From Bacteroidales bacterium (GTDB taxonomy: Bacteria > Bacteroidota > Bacteroidia > Bacteroidales > UBA932), in NCBI GenBank assembly GCA_017554335.1, contig JAFZIO010000042.1, positions 124,001 through 188,000 on the forward strand: 64,000 bases of DNA, in the 5' to 3' direction. The translations under genes were made by a program, and so were the position numbers. Shown here in pieces: positions 1-10,331 of this stretch. Under the pieces are notes generated by a model. That model was not told the origin of the DNA. It saw only the letters and a program-made list of their open reading frames with translations, and searched no databases. Position 1 is the stretch's first letter. Each line of letters starts with the position of its first letter.

Positions 1-1
1 A

Positions 2-2113
2 ATTTTACTGGTATTGCTTCCCGTCCTTCTCGCATGCGAGAAGCCGGACACAGGTATTGACGTACCCCCTCCTTCCGACAAGACTGCTGTTGAAGAGCCC
101 GAAGATCCGGACGATCCCGAGCAGCCCGGCACAGAGGCCTCCGATTTCATAATCGTAGGCTATGCGACCTATTGGGACTCCACCATGCCGGACCCTACCC
201 TGCTGACCCATATCAACTATGCGTTCGCACACATCAAGAACGACTTCGAAAGCCTTGACGTGAAGAACGAGACACGCCTCGCCAAGATTGCCGCGCTCAA
301 GGACAAGAACCCCAAACTGAAGGTATTGCTTTCAGTCGGCGGATGGGAGGCAGGCAACTTCAGCGAAATGGCGGCAGACGACACCCACCGCAAGAATTTC
401 TGCAACAACTGCCTTACCGTTGTGAACAAGCACAAACTGGACGGCATAGACATTGACTGGGAGTATCCTACCAGCAACGCCGCCGGAATCAGTTCGTCCC
501 CCAACGACACCAAGAACTTCACCAAGCTGATGAAGGATCTGCGCGAGACTCTCGGCGAGGGCAAGCTTGTGACCATGGCCTCCTATGCCAAGGCCAAGTA
601 CATAGACTTCAAGAACGCCATCCAGTACATGGATTTCGTGAACATAATGTCCTACGACATGGGCAAGCCGCCGTACCATAACGCCGCCCTGTACAAGTCT
701 TCCATGACCAAGTACAGCTGCGACGAGGCCGTGGCCGCCCACTTCAGTGCAGGCGTGCCTTACAGGAAAATAGTCCTCGGCGTACCTTTCTACGGCCACG
801 GCGACGGCAGCACTTTCAGCTCCGACTGCGTGGACTACAACGAAATAAAGACCAACGGCTACCAGGTCAAGTGGGACCAGAACGCACAGGTACCTTATCT
901 GACCAACTCCTCCGGAGTGATGGTACTCAGCTACGACGACGAGACTTCCGTAGGCCTCAAGGCCGACTATGTAAAGTCCAAGGGCCTACTCGGCGCCATG
1001 TACTGGAACATTGAGGCCGACGACTCCAAGTGGTCGCTCTCCAAGGCCCTTTCCACCCGTCTGTTGCCCGCTACATCTCCTGCGGACAACCCCAACGCCA
1101 TCCTGGTTACCAACCAGTATATTCAGAAGTTCCTGGAAGAAGTGGACTACGGCAACTCCGATTACACCTACTCCAAAGTAATAGGCTACCCCGGCGGCGG
1201 CCCCAGCGAGAACAACATCGAGATTCCTCCTACCGTCACGCTTGAGTGGAATGCAGACGCCTCTGCCGGCGATCTGACCCTCACCCTCCAGGAGAGCGAC
1301 TGGAGCCGCACCTACAGCATGAAGGCCGGCACCAAGTCCTACGGCGTCACCAACCTGGTCCCCGGAACCCGCTACACCTGGCAGGTGACATCCACCAGCG
1401 GCAGCGTCATAGCCAACGGCACCTTCGACACCAAGGGCCTCCTGCATCAGGTGTACTTCACGCCCAACGTGCGCAACGGACGCGACCTTGGCGGCTACAA
1501 GGGCTTGAACGGCAAGACCGTAGCCTTCCATAAGATTTACCGCGGCGGCCGCGTGGACGGCAAGTACCTGAACGACGCCGGCAGGGCAGACATGAGGGCC
1601 GAAGGCATCAAGGCCGAAGTGGACCTTCGTGAGGCTTCCGACGTGCCCAAGCAGTCACCCCTCGGCAGCGACATAGATTTCTACGCTCCCGGCTTCGACA
1701 GCGGCTACAACCACATGGTCCGCGACAACCCCGCCAAGGTGAAGGATACCTTCATGTGGGTGGTCCAGCGCCTTCGCGAGAACAAGCCCGTCTACTTCCA
1801 CTGTGCTGCGGGACGCGACCGTACCGCCACCCTCGCAATACTTATCGAGGGCGCCCTGGGCATAAGCGAAAGCGACATGGCAAAGGACTACGAGCTCACA
1901 TACTTCTCCCCTGCCGACTGGGGTATGTCCACGGAAGACGGAAAGTCCGTGTACAAACACACCCGCGACAACTACAGCTACGGCTCAGTCCGCAAGACCA
2001 TCTACAGCGAGATCTCCAGCGGAACCTATCAGGAACGTATTGTGAAGTATCTGCTCAAGATCGGCGTGCCCCAGAAGGACATCGACGACCTGCGCTCAAT
2101 AATGCTCCGCTAG
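2..2113 (+). CDS. GH18 chitinase-like / tyrosine phosphatase fusion lipoprotein (5' partial)
   Basis: The reading frame is open from base 2 and the start codon lies before the window. The first residues (VLLPVLLACEK) are the end of a lipoprotein signal peptide with a lipobox cysteine, so the protein is probably envelope-anchored. Counting from the TTG at base 14, residues ~40-345 form a glycoside hydrolase family 18 barrel with the catalytic DGIDIDWE motif (acid at E150). Residues ~400-485 resemble a fibronectin III module. Residues ~490-695 form a phosphatase domain with HCAAGRDRT, a CX5R loop (C597, R603). GH18 enzymes cleave beta-1,4-GlcNAc linkages. The phosphatase half resembles secreted Bacteroidetes tyrosine/dual-specificity phosphatases. 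The fusion is unusual and its substrate is unknown. The stop overlaps the stop of the convergent downstream gene. Confidence 0.85.
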   Translation: MLLVLLPVLLACEKPDTGIDVPPPSDKTAVEEPEDPDDPEQPGTEASDFIIVGYATYWDSTMPDPTLLTHINYAFAHIKNDFESLDVKNETRLAKIAALKDKNPKLKVLLSVGGWEAGNFSEMAADDTHRKNFCNNCLTVVNKHKLDGIDIDWEYPTSNAAGISSSPNDTKNFTKLMKDLRETLGEGKLVTMASYAKAKYIDFKNAIQYMDFVNIMSYDMGKPPYHNAALYKSSMTKYSCDEAVAAHFSAGVPYRKIVLGVPFYGHGDGSTFSSDCVDYNEIKTNGYQVKWDQNAQVPYLTNSSGVMVLSYDDETSVGLKADYVKSKGLLGAMYWNIEADDSKWSLSKALSTRLLPATSPADNPNAILVTNQYIQKFLEEVDYGNSDYTYSKVIGYPGGGPSENNIEIPPTVTLEWNADASAGDLTLTLQESDWSRTYSMKAGTKSYGVTNLVPGTRYTWQVTSTSGSVIANGTFDTKGLLHQVYFTPNVRNGRDLGGYKGLNGKTVAFHKIYRGGRVDGKYLNDAGRADMRAEGIKAEVDLREASDVPKQSPLGSDIDFYAPGFDSGYNHMVRDNPAKVKDTFMWVVQRLRENKPVYFHCAAGRDRTATLAILIEGALGISESDMAKDYELTYFSPADWGMSTEDGKSVYKHTRDNYSYGSVRKTIYSEISSGTYQERIVKYLLKIGVPQKDIDDLRSIMLR

Positions 2114-3261
2114 AACAGCGAGACAAGCAGATAAACGAAATGGGCGATCACACCGGCGCAGAGTCCTGCAACGGTGTGGGCGCCCAAAGCTTTTGATATG
2201 GCCTTGCGGAAGCCGAGGGTGTCCAGCATTGCAGTATGGGTGCTCAGGAAGCCGCTCCAGCACATTCCTATTGCCGTAAAGACCGCGATTGCGTTGCCGT
2301 CCAGGATACCTGCATCATTGAAGGTGGGCAGAAGACCCAGCGAGGCTCCTACAGCACCAAGGGCGGTCATGGGGAAGGCTATCAGGCGCATGTCGGTGAA
2401 GCCGAAGAGCCATTCGAACACCCAGTGTATCTTGCCGGCGAGCCAGGGAAGGATGGGCACGCCCTGGTTGGCAGCTCCGGTATAGCCTTCCGGCCCGGCC
2501 CCGAAGGTGATGAGTATCACCATTGTGGTGATGATGAGTACGCCGGGGATTATGGCCAGGCCCAGTTCCACACCGTTCTTGCCACCGTCCAGGATGGCGT
2601 TCAGGAAACGCAGGAAGATGCTGTCTTTCTTGGTCTCTTCCACCTCTTCCGCAGCTTCTACGGGGCCTCCCTCAAGCATGGGAGCGTCCAGTTCCGGGAA
2701 TGCCTTGAGGCAGCTGCGCTGCATTATACGGGTAGAAATAATGGAGCCGCAGAACGCTCCGAACAGGCCCACCAATGCGCCGCCGGCATGGCCGAAGCTT
2801 ATCATGGTGATGATTACCACGAAGCCCATACCGAACGCGGTTCCGAAGTTGGTAAGCGACAGAAGCTGGTATTTCTTGAAATAGGAAGAGAAGGTCTTGT
2901 CTTTTGCGAAGGCTATGATGGCCGGGTTGTCCGACAGGAAGGTCATCAGGCCGCCCAGGGCCGCTACGCCGGGGAGATTGTACAGCGGCTTCATAAGCGG
3001 CCGCAGGAGGCGTTCCAGCATGGTCACCACCCCGAATTCGGAGAGCAGCTTGGACAAGGCTCCGGTGAGTACGGTTATGCCCATCAGGTAGAACACGGTG
3101 TTCAGCAGGAGGTTGTGGGCCGTGTTCATTATGGTGTTAAGAAGGTTTCCGCTGCCCATTCTTGAGCCGAGGGCGAAAGAAACGGCGGCAAACAGCGCCA
3201 GGAATATCAGGGCTTCTATAGAAGAGCGGCGAAGAAAAGGTTTCTTGTTGGATGTGGTCAT
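2110..3261 (-). CDS. Polytopic membrane protein, nucleoside-recognition (Gate)-like
   Basis: A 383-residue inner-membrane protein with about eight to ten hydrophobic segments and a charged cytoplasmic loop (EAAEEVEETKKD) near residue 205. The first half carries a Gate-type pattern: an NTAHNLLLN segment, an LLSEFGV segment and a proline-rich turn before SDNPAI. It resembles conserved membrane proteins annotated as nucleoside-recognition or CD0519/CD1768-like. Transport activity is not demonstrated for these families. It is divergent from the ribokinase-transporter-nucleoside hydrolase genes, which fits a role in nucleoside or ribose handling, but that is inference. Its stop codon shares bases with the convergent GH18 fusion gene. 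No signal peptide is seen. Confidence 0.55.
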   Translation of the reverse strand: MTTSNKKPFLRRSSIEALIFLALFAAVSFALGSRMGSGNLLNTIMNTAHNLLLNTVFYLMGITVLTGALSKLLSEFGVVTMLERLLRPLMKPLYNLPGVAALGGLMTFLSDNPAIIAFAKDKTFSSYFKKYQLLSLTNFGTAFGMGFVVIITMISFGHAGGALVGLFGAFCGSIISTRIMQRSCLKAFPELDAPMLEGGPVEAAEEVEETKKDSIFLRFLNAILDGGKNGVELGLAIIPGVLIITTMVILITFGAGPEGYTGAANQGVPILPWLAGKIHWVFEWLFGFTDMRLIAFPMTALGAVGASLGLLPTFNDAGILDGNAIAVFTAIGMCWSGFLSTHTAMLDTLGFRKAISKALGAHTVAGLCAGVIAHFVYLLVSLF

Positions 3262-3352
3262 CAGTATCGCAATATGTGGCTGCGAATATACTTATTTATT
3301 GCAAAATTATGCGTATCTTGCAGTGATTAATAACACCGAAACCAACCATCTT

Positions 3353-4258
3353 ATGAGAAAAGGCGTAGTCGTCATAGGCAGTTCCAATCTGGATATTACC
3401 GCAAGAGTCAAGAGACTTCCCCGCCCCGGAGAGACCATAGGAGGCGGACACCTGCTTACCGCCAACGGAGGCAAAGGGGCCAACCAGGCAGTCGCCGCCG
3501 CCCGTATGGGGGCCGATGTGCTGCTGCTCACCTGCCTCGGCAGGGACGCCAGCGGAGAGACCCTGTCGCACTCCCTCGCGGCCGAGGGCATAGACACCTC
3601 CAAAATCAAGTTCTCCTCCACACCTACCGGCACCGCACTGATTTTCGTTGACGACAATGCGGAAAACTGCATAGCCGTCGCTCCCGGATCCAACATGGAC
3701 CTTATGCCGGAAGACGTGGACACCATCTCCGCAAACCTCAAGGAAGCGGCCTACATGCTCATCCAGATGGAAATCCCCATGCCCACCGTTTTGCGTGCAG
3801 CGCAGATGGCGGATTCGCTGGGAGCCAAGGTGATACTCAACCCCGCACCCATGGGCCCCGTTTCCAAGGAGCTTATTTCGCACCTGTGGCTTATTACGCC
3901 CAACGAGACCGAAGCCGAAAAACTCACCGGCATAACCATCTCCTCCGAAAACGACGCCCGACTGGCCGCGGAAGCCCTCTTTGCCGAAGGGGTGGAGAAT
4001 GTAATAATAACCATGGGCAGCAACGGCTCCCTGGTGGCCACAAGGGACCGCATGGAGTTCGTGCCGGCAAGGCCTGTCAAGGCTCTTGACACCACTGGAG
4101 CCGGCGACTGCTACAACGGCGCGCTGGTTGCTGCGCTCTCCGAGGGCAAAGACCTGTTCCAGGCTGCAAGGGTGGCAACCCTGGCGTCTTCCATAGCCGT
4201 GACGCGCCTCGGCGCCCAGGCAAGCGCTCCTTACAAGAACGAGATAGAAAGCTTATAA
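3353..4258 (+). CDS. rbsK: Ribokinase
   Basis: PfkB-family sugar kinase of 301 residues that phosphorylates D-ribose to ribose 5-phosphate with ATP in the cytoplasm. The N-terminal signature NGGKGANQA (residues ~38-46) and the C-terminal anion-hole/catalytic motif DTTGAGDCYNGA are intact, and length is normal. The frame is open further upstream, but the ATG at 3353 gives the expected MRKGVVVIGSSNLD start, so I use it. It is followed after 4 bases by a sugar transporter and then a nucleoside hydrolase, so ribose released from nucleosides is the likely substrate. The layout resembles part of the rus ribose locus of Bacteroides (rusK, rusT, rusNH), without the SusC/D pair. No clean -7 box is seen upstream, only a TATCTTG-like match near 3313. 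Confidence 0.93.
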   Translation: MRKGVVVIGSSNLDITARVKRLPRPGETIGGGHLLTANGGKGANQAVAAARMGADVLLLTCLGRDASGETLSHSLAAEGIDTSKIKFSSTPTGTALIFVDDNAENCIAVAPGSNMDLMPEDVDTISANLKEAAYMLIQMEIPMPTVLRAAQMADSLGAKVILNPAPMGPVSKELISHLWLITPNETEAEKLTGITISSENDARLAAEALFAEGVENVIITMGSNGSLVATRDRMEFVPARPVKALDTTGAGDCYNGALVAALSEGKDLFQAARVATLASSIAVTRLGAQASAPYKNEIESL

Positions 4259-4262
4259 TATT

Positions 4263-5285
4263 ATGTTTATAGTCAACAGCTACGCCCTCGCCGTCGTACT
4301 CTGCTTCGTTACGATGCTTTGCTGGGGCTCCTGGGGCAATACCCAGAAACTGGCGTCGAAGAACTGGCGCTACGAACTGTTTTACTGGGATTACGTAATC
4401 GGTATGGTGCTCTTCGCACTCTTGCTGGCGTTCACCCTGGGAAGCACAGGCAGCGAAGGCCGTCCTTTCCTTGAGGACCTTAAGCAGGCCTCGACGGAGA
4501 GCATCCTGTGGATACTTCTAGGCGGCGTGATTTTCAACGCCTCCAACATACTCCTTTCGGCTTCCGTGTCGCTGGCAGGCATGTCGGTGGCCTTCCCCCT
4601 GGGCGTAGGACTCGCCCTGGTGCTGGGGGTCATCAACAACTACAGGGTTGCGGTTCAGCAGGGGTCCAAGACCGGCAACGTGGTGCTGCTCATAATAGGC
4701 GTGCTGCTGGTGGTGTGCGCCATTGTATTCAACGGCATGGCTTCCGCCCGCAAAGGCGACGGCGGAGTGTCCGGATCCGCCAGGCGCAAGGGCGTCATAC
4801 TGGCGCTGATTGCCGGAGTGGTAATGTCCTTCTTCTCCTCCTTCGTAATGAGGGCCATGGACACGGCCAACTTCGTCGACCCCGCACCCGGGAAAGTGAC
4901 ACCGTACACCGCCATTGTAATTTTCACCTTCGGCGTGCTCATCAGCAATTTCGTATTCAACAGCATAGTGATGAAGAAGCCCTTCGTGGGCACCGCCGTC
5001 AGCTACAAGCAATATTTCGCAGGAGACTTCAAGACCCACCTCGTCGGCGTTCTGGGAGGCTGCATCTGGTGCCTGGGAACCGCCCTGAGCTACATTACCG
5101 CTGAGAAGGCTGGTCCGGCTGTTTCCTATGCCCTCGGGCAGGGAGCGCCCATGATTGCCGCCATCTGGGGCGTATTCATCTGGCAGGAGTTCAAAGGAGC
5201 CAAAAAGGGTGTCTACGGCCTGCTGGCTGCAATGTTCTGCTTCTTCATAGCCGGTCTCGCCGCCATAGTCATAGCCGGCAAATGA
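4263..5285 (+). CDS. GRP-family sugar (ribose) transporter, RusT-like
   Basis: A 340-residue inner-membrane protein with about ten transmembrane helices of the GRP/DMT type. The early WGSWGNTQKLA and YWDYVIGM segments are typical of this transporter family in Bacteroidetes. It probably imports a monosaccharide. The ribokinase 4 bases upstream and the nucleoside hydrolase overlapping its stop (ATGA) point to ribose. In Bacteroides thetaiotaomicron the equivalent gene, rusT, is part of a ribose/nucleoside utilisation locus; placing this one as its relative is inference from context and general similarity. A rhamnose/glucose relative of the same fold cannot be excluded. Confidence 0.8.
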   Translation: MFIVNSYALAVVLCFVTMLCWGSWGNTQKLASKNWRYELFYWDYVIGMVLFALLLAFTLGSTGSEGRPFLEDLKQASTESILWILLGGVIFNASNILLSASVSLAGMSVAFPLGVGLALVLGVINNYRVAVQQGSKTGNVVLLIIGVLLVVCAIVFNGMASARKGDGGVSGSARRKGVILALIAGVVMSFFSSFVMRAMDTANFVDPAPGKVTPYTAIVIFTFGVLISNFVFNSIVMKKPFVGTAVSYKQYFAGDFKTHLVGVLGGCIWCLGTALSYITAEKAGPAVSYALGQGAPMIAAIWGVFIWQEFKGAKKGVYGLLAAMFCFFIAGLAAIVIAGK

Positions 5286-6244
5286 GAAGGCTGCTGATCC
5301 TGCTGCCGCTGCTGCTGGCGGCGTGCTCCGCCGGGCCCCAGGGCCCCGTACGCATGATCATAGAGACCGACATGGGCAACGACATCGACGACGCCCTGGC
5401 GCTCGCGCTGGCCTTGCGTGCCGCCGACGAGAGGCAGGTGCAGCTGCTGGCCGTCGGTTGCCATAAGAACTCCCCTTCAGCCGCCGCCTTCACCGATGCC
5501 GTCTGCACCTGGTACGGTCACCCTGAGGTGGAAGTGGCGATGAGCCGCACGCCTGTGCAGGAGTTCTCCGATTATGTGGATTACACTGCCGTGGAGCAAG
5601 CGTTTGCGAAGTCGCACTGGGAGTATCCGGAGCCGGTGAGCCTGTATCGGAAGCTCCTTTCCAAGGCCCCCGACCATTCTGTACGCTTTGTCAGCCTGGG
5701 CTTCGGTACCACCCTCGCCCAGCTGCTGGAGAGCGGACCGGACGAATATTCACCCCTGGACGGAGTGTCTCTGGTCGCCCGCAAGACCTCCGGACTGTCC
5801 GTCATGGCAGGCAGCTACGGAGAGAAGAAGCGTGCTGAATACAATGTAATCAACGACATTCCGGCCATGCAGAAAGTCTTCGAGCTCTGGCCTTCCGCCA
5901 TATGGCAGAACCCCTTCGAAATAGGCAAGCAGGCCATGTTCCCCGGCAGGCTGATAGAAGAGAATCTGGGTTTCGATGAATTGAATCCGGTGGTCGAGGC
6001 CTACAAGGCCTACCGTCCCATGCCTTACGACCGCCCGAGCTGGGATATACTCAGCGTGCTATATGTGCTGCATCCGGAACTGTTTACTGAAAGCGCTCCC
6101 GGGAAAGTGACGGTTGACGATGACGGCTTCACCTGGTTCGCCCCTTCTCCCGAAGGCAGGCATACAGTCCTGAGCGCCACCATCGACCAGCCGCAGGAGC
6201 TGGTAGAGGTCATGAAGGATTATATCTTCCGGCAGAGCATCTGA
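5282..6244 (+). CDS. Lipoprotein nucleoside hydrolase (IUNH family)
   Basis: A 320-residue protein with a lipoprotein signal (LLPLLLAACSAGP) followed by the family's calcium/ribose-binding aspartate cluster in the form ETDMGNDIDDA (canonical DTDxGxDD). Inosine-uridine nucleoside hydrolases cleave the N-glycosidic bond of nucleosides to free base and ribose. Export to the periplasm or outer membrane would release ribose for the adjacent transporter and ribokinase. The ATG overlaps the transporter stop, indicating translational coupling. The 3' end overlaps the convergent PAP2 gene by 25 bases. Base specificity cannot be read from the sequence, and some secreted homologues act on nucleoside-like glycans. 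Confidence 0.88.
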   Translation: MRRLLILLPLLLAACSAGPQGPVRMIIETDMGNDIDDALALALALRAADERQVQLLAVGCHKNSPSAAAFTDAVCTWYGHPEVEVAMSRTPVQEFSDYVDYTAVEQAFAKSHWEYPEPVSLYRKLLSKAPDHSVRFVSLGFGTTLAQLLESGPDEYSPLDGVSLVARKTSGLSVMAGSYGEKKRAEYNVINDIPAMQKVFELWPSAIWQNPFEIGKQAMFPGRLIEENLGFDELNPVVEAYKAYRPMPYDRPSWDILSVLYVLHPELFTESAPGKVTVDDDGFTWFAPSPEGRHTVLSATIDQPQELVEVMKDYIFRQSI

Positions 6245-6822
6245 CCCAGCCAGCCGAAGAACCAGCCCATGAGGGCGCCGACGGCGAAGCCGACGAGCAC
6301 GTCGCCGAGGTAATGCTTACCCACGAATACTCGGCTGACACCCACCAGCACAGCCCAAATATAGATGAACAGCGAGTAGCCACGATAGCTGCTCCGGTGG
6401 TCGTTGCAGAAGCCCATGGTGGAGCAAACCGCGAAGCCGAGGCAGTTGGCTGCATGGGCCGAGAAAAAGCCGTAAAGCCCGCCGTGCCCTTCCAGGACGT
6501 TCAGACCGCGGGCAATCATGTCGGCGTCTTCCATGGGCCTCAGGCGGCAGACCGTGTGCTTTACAAGATTGGCAAACTGGTCGCAGGCCACTACGAAAAG
6601 AATACAGGAGGCCGTGACTATAAGGGCCTTCTTCCACCCAAGGCGGATAAAGAAGAAAACTATTATAATCAGGTACATCGCATACCAGATCTGGACATGC
6701 GAGAAGAACTGCCAGACGGAATCGGTTACGGGATTATGCCAGGCGTTGAGGGCCAGGGTCACATCCCTGTCCAGGGCATCCAGGCGTCCCAGCAGGCCGG
6801 CTACTTCTGCAGCGCCTTCCAT
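6220..6822 (-). CDS. PAP2-family membrane phosphatase
   Basis: A 200-residue membrane protein of the type-2 phosphatidic acid phosphatase family with five or six hydrophobic helices. The three phosphatase motifs are visible: KHTVCRLRP (KX6RP), FFSAH in place of the usual PSGH, and [13 protein letters not shown] (SRX5HX3D). Such enzymes remove phosphate from undecaprenyl pyrophosphate, phosphatidate or lipid A; the substrate here is not known. The active site faces the periplasm in characterised members. It overlaps the end of obg by 22 bases on the same strand, so it is the last gene of that operon, and its 3' end overlaps the nucleoside hydrolase. Confidence 0.87.
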   Translation of the reverse strand: MEGAAEVAGLLGRLDALDRDVTLALNAWHNPVTDSVWQFFSHVQIWYAMYLIIIVFFFIRLGWKKALIVTASCILFVVACDQFANLVKHTVCRLRPMEDADMIARGLNVLEGHGGLYGFFSAHAANCLGFAVCSTMGFCNDHRSSYRGYSLFIYIWAVLVGVSRVFVGKHYLGDVLVGFAVGALMGWFFGWLGQMLCRKI

Positions 6823-7793
6823 AATTCGTCTTTAAGCTTGTCCAGGCCTTCGCCGGTGGCTGAAGAGATGAAGACGTGAGGTATGCGTTTGGGCAGCTTG
6901 CGGGCCAGCTCCTTCTCTATCTCTTCGTCAATTAAGTCGCACTTGGTTATTGCCAGCACGCGCTCCTTGTTCATCAGCTCTGGATTGTAGAGCTTGAGCT
7001 CGGAGATCAGGGTCTTGTAGCTGGCGTTTATGTCGTCTTCCTCGCAGCTGACCATGAACAGCAGCACGGAGTTGCGTTCTATATGTCGGAGGAAACGTGT
7101 GCCTATGCCCTTGCCCTCGTGCGCACCCTCGATTATGCCGGGGATGTCCGCCATGACGAATGAACGGTCGTCGTGGTAGCGTACTATGCCGAGATTGGGC
7201 TCCAGGGTCGTAAAGGCGTACGATGCAATCTTAGGCTTGGCGGAGGTTATGGCGCTGAGCAGGGTGGATTTTCCGGCATTGGGGAAGCCCACCAGTCCAA
7301 CGTCGGCCAGCAACTTGAGCTCCAGGATGAAGGCTCCTTCCTCCCCTTCCTCGCCCGGCTGGGCGTAACGGGGCGTCTGGTTGGTGGCCGTCTTGAAGTG
7401 GTCGTTGCCCCAACCTCCCTTGCCTCCCTGGCAGAGGATACGTTCCTCGCCGTCGGTCATGAGGTCGAATATCTGCTCCCCCGTTTCGGCATTCTTCACC
7501 ACGGTGCCCACCGGCACATCCAGGTAGATGTCCGCTCCGTTCTTGCCGGTACGGGTGGCCGCACCGCCCTTCTCGCCGTCGTCGGCCTTGATGTGCTTGC
7601 GGTACTTCAGGTGGATGAGGGTCCAGAACTGCGCGTTCGCCCGGAGGATGATGTGCCCTCCGCGTCCGCCGTCTCCCCCGTCCGGGCCGCCCTTGGGAAT
7701 ATACTTCGCCCTGTGCAGGTGCATGCTGCCCGCGCCCCCGTGCCCGGAAGCGCAGAATATCTTTACGTAGTCTATGAAATTGGATTCTGCCAT
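6801..7793 (-). CDS. obg: Obg/CgtA GTPase
   Basis: Ribosome-associated GTPase involved in 50S assembly and stress control, 330 residues. It has the glycine-rich Obg N-domain (residues ~1-157, including GGDGGRGGH), then a G domain with P-loop GFPNAGKST, switch [14 protein letters not shown] and base-recognition TKCD. It ends after the G domain without the variable OCT tail. The frame is open 19 codons upstream of the chosen ATG, but [13 protein letters not shown] matches the normal start of the family. It lies 22 bases downstream of the outer-membrane protein gene on the same strand and overlaps the PAP2 gene. Confidence 0.96.
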   Translation of the reverse strand: MAESNFIDYVKIFCASGHGGAGSMHLHRAKYIPKGGPDGGDGGRGGHIILRANAQFWTLIHLKYRKHIKADDGEKGGAATRTGKNGADIYLDVPVGTVVKNAETGEQIFDLMTDGEERILCQGGKGGWGNDHFKTATNQTPRYAQPGEEGEEGAFILELKLLADVGLVGFPNAGKSTLLSAITSAKPKIASYAFTTLEPNLGIVRYHDDRSFVMADIPGIIEGAHEGKGIGTRFLRHIERNSVLLFMVSCEEDDINASYKTLISELKLYNPELMNKERVLAITKCDLIDEEIEKELARKLPKRIPHVFISSATGEGLDKLKDELWKALQK

Positions 7794-7815
7794 ATCACCG
7801 CAAATATAACGAGAA

Positions 7816-10284
7816 TTAGCCAAAGTTCCATTTGAGTCCGAACAAAACATAGCGGCCCAACACCATCCGGTAGCTGTCTTCCGTGTAATTGGCCGTTATA
7901 GTTCTGGTGAGATTCGTGGTCTGGTTAAGGATGTCGTGGACTTTGAGGAACAGGTTGAAAGGGCCCAGTTTCTGGGACAATTCCGCATTCCATTGCCACT
8001 CGGGCGAACCATAACCTTCTTCGAAACCGTAGTAAAAAACATAGGTAAGGTCCGTGCTGAAATTCAGCCCTCGCTTGCCCAGATACGAAGTTCTGGCGGT
8101 CAGATGGGTTTCCTGGGTGCTCTGATTGGCGCCAGAATCCAGGGAGTAAAGGGCTACCCGGCCCACGGAAGATGCACCGACGCTGAATGAACAGCGGCCG
8201 GGATTGTATTTCAGGCTTATACCCGCCATTGGCGTAATAACCTGCGTACGGCTTTCCCGGAATCTGCTGCTGCCGCTGTAGAAGCGTTCTCCGTCCTTTC
8301 CGCCCCAGAAAGTGCTCATGAATAACGGATAATCGAAGGCCTCAATGTCCAGCCCCGCAAGTTCCGAGCCTGCCTGATAGGAAGTGAGAGCGGCATACTC
8401 GGCCGATCCGCTTACTGAGAAGGCCAAGAGGCCGTCTTTATCCAGAGCCGAAGAGTATCCGGAGGACAACGAAATATCCATGGCAGGCGCCCTGGAGTTC
8501 ACGGGAACCGAGTACTGGATGCCGTCTGCGTCATACCAGAGGGCGGAGCTGATGCTGTTGTAGTCCAGCTGGCCGGATAGTGAGACACTCACCATGGTAA
8601 GATCAGGTTTGTCATTCCGGGTCCAATTGGCATTGAGTGTCGTTGAACCGTAAGGCTTAAGGTATATGTTGCCCGTGCTGATACGCGAAGGGTCGGCGAC
8701 GTTGAGCACCGGAAGCATAAGTGACGGCGACGGCTCCCTGCTGTATCCCGAAACATCCACGGTTAGCCGGTCGATGGAAGTGCTGTGCTGGAAGCGCAGG
8801 CTTGGCGAGAAGAACCACATAAACTCTCCGGCGCCGGTTGTCTCTTCCACATCGAAGCTCCGGGTATAAGTCTCGTTCATGGTTCCGCTTACCCGCCCGC
8901 CGGCGGTCAGCCAGGTCTGCGGCCCGAATACATACTGGAAAGTGAGGTCAAAGACCTGGTTCAAGGTCTTGCTGCTGCTTGACGAACTGTAGTACTTGTT
9001 GTACCCTCCCCTGTCATAGGCGTGAATGTCCTCCGACGGTCGTGAGAAATCTATGCGTCCGGTGGCTGAAAGAGTGAGCTTCGGCCCCAGAGGCTCGGTA
9101 TAGCGGACGGCTCCCTCTATGCCGTACGAACTTGCACGTGTCTCGTTGCGCAGGAAGATATCCTCTTCCGCCGAACCCAGTTCCAATTGGGACTGCTCCT
9201 CAGAATTCGCTTCAGTCGATGAATAGAAAGCGCCGGCGCTGAAGCCCAGGGTACGTCCACTCCTGTCGCCCAGTTCGCGGATGGTAACATCTCCGCTCAG
9301 GCTCAAGTCGCCGGTGTTCTCCACTCCGGACTCGGAGCCTCTTGATTTATTGGTCACGGTGTTCTCCCGCTCCGTTACTGATGAACTCTCTTCGCTTTTG
9401 GAGACACTTTTAAAAACGTAAGACGGGCGTATATGGAACCAGACGCGTCCGTCTTCTTTCAGCAGTTCGGCTTCCGCGCTGGCGGAATTGACATAACGTT
9501 TCCCGCTTTTCCTGGCGTTGGTGGAGAACTCCCCGCCTTCTCCCCAGCTGACGCGGGCAGACTGTGTTTCGGTGTCGGTATCAATGTATTTGTAGTTTGC
9601 GCTTACGGAGGTCTCCACGTCTTTCAGTCGGGAGGTATTGACATTCAGCGCACACTGGGCCGCGGAAGATATGCCCCCATCCGGGGAGCCTGCCTCTTCT
9701 TCATCATCTGAGGCCTCTATTACTACGGCCATGTCTGAACTGTTGATGTTCTGAGAATTCATTACCAGTGTCAGCTGATCCTTGTCTGACCGCACGGACG
9801 CCAGCAAATTGCCGCCGTACAGGAATCTCCGGTCGTCGTGGCGTGTGACTCCGCCTTTCAGCTCCAGGAGTCCGGACCAGCCCTGCATAAACTCCGGCTT
9901 GAGCTCTATGTCCAGTTCCTTCTCCCGTTCGCCGTCCTGTATCCCTGAGGCCCTGGTCTGCTCGCTCTCGTTGTCTACTATCGTCACTTTTTCAACCATC
10001 CTGGCCGGCAAATTGAAAACCGCCGTACTCTGGTCGTCAAAGAAGAAGGGCCAGCCACCTATTTTGATGCAATCCAGTTCTTCGCCGTTGAAGCTGACCT
10101 TGCCGTCCTGGCTGACTTCCATCCCGGGCATATTCTTGAGGAGATCCTTCAGCGTGGCATTCTCTCCTACGCGAAACTGCACGGCCTCGAATTCCACCGG
10201 GCCGGAAAACAGATCCTGCGACCTGGCTGGGATACCGTGCCCGGACAGAATCAGAAGCAACAAAACAAGCAGACCGCGTTTCAT
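7816..10284 (-). CDS. TonB-dependent-receptor-like outer membrane beta-barrel protein
   Basis: An 822-residue exported protein with a cleavable signal peptide (ends near PARSQ). Residues ~40-130 resemble a plug domain ([19 protein letters not shown], then [13 protein letters not shown]). The rest is a long alternating beta-strand region rich in Tyr, Ser and acidic residues, ending in aromatic strand LFGLKWNFG. This architecture matches the Bacteroidetes family of outer membrane barrels related to TonB receptors. It lacks the carboxypeptidase-regulatory N-terminal domain that SusC-type receptors carry. No SusD partner is adjacent. Its ligand is unknown. It heads a leftward operon with obg and the PAP2 gene. 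Confidence 0.8.
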   Translation of the reverse strand: MKRGLLVLLLLILSGHGIPARSQDLFSGPVEFEAVQFRVGENATLKDLLKNMPGMEVSQDGKVSFNGEELDCIKIGGWPFFFDDQSTAVFNLPARMVEKVTIVDNESEQTRASGIQDGEREKELDIELKPEFMQGWSGLLELKGGVTRHDDRRFLYGGNLLASVRSDKDQLTLVMNSQNINSSDMAVVIEASDDEEEAGSPDGGISSAAQCALNVNTSRLKDVETSVSANYKYIDTDTETQSARVSWGEGGEFSTNARKSGKRYVNSASAEAELLKEDGRVWFHIRPSYVFKSVSKSEESSSVTERENTVTNKSRGSESGVENTGDLSLSGDVTIRELGDRSGRTLGFSAGAFYSSTEANSEEQSQLELGSAEEDIFLRNETRASSYGIEGAVRYTEPLGPKLTLSATGRIDFSRPSEDIHAYDRGGYNKYYSSSSSSKTLNQVFDLTFQYVFGPQTWLTAGGRVSGTMNETYTRSFDVEETTGAGEFMWFFSPSLRFQHSTSIDRLTVDVSGYSREPSPSLMLPVLNVADPSRISTGNIYLKPYGSTTLNANWTRNDKPDLTMVSVSLSGQLDYNSISSALWYDADGIQYSVPVNSRAPAMDISLSSGYSSALDKDGLLAFSVSGSAEYAALTSYQAGSELAGLDIEAFDYPLFMSTFWGGKDGERFYSGSSRFRESRTQVITPMAGISLKYNPGRCSFSVGASSVGRVALYSLDSGANQSTQETHLTARTSYLGKRGLNFSTDLTYVFYYGFEEGYGSPEWQWNAELSQKLGPFNLFLKVHDILNQTTNLTRTITANYTEDSYRMVLGRYVLFGLKWNFG

Positions 10285-10331
10285 ATTTTGCCTTTCTGAA
10301 GTGCTAAGATAGTTAGTTTTTTATCCAATCG

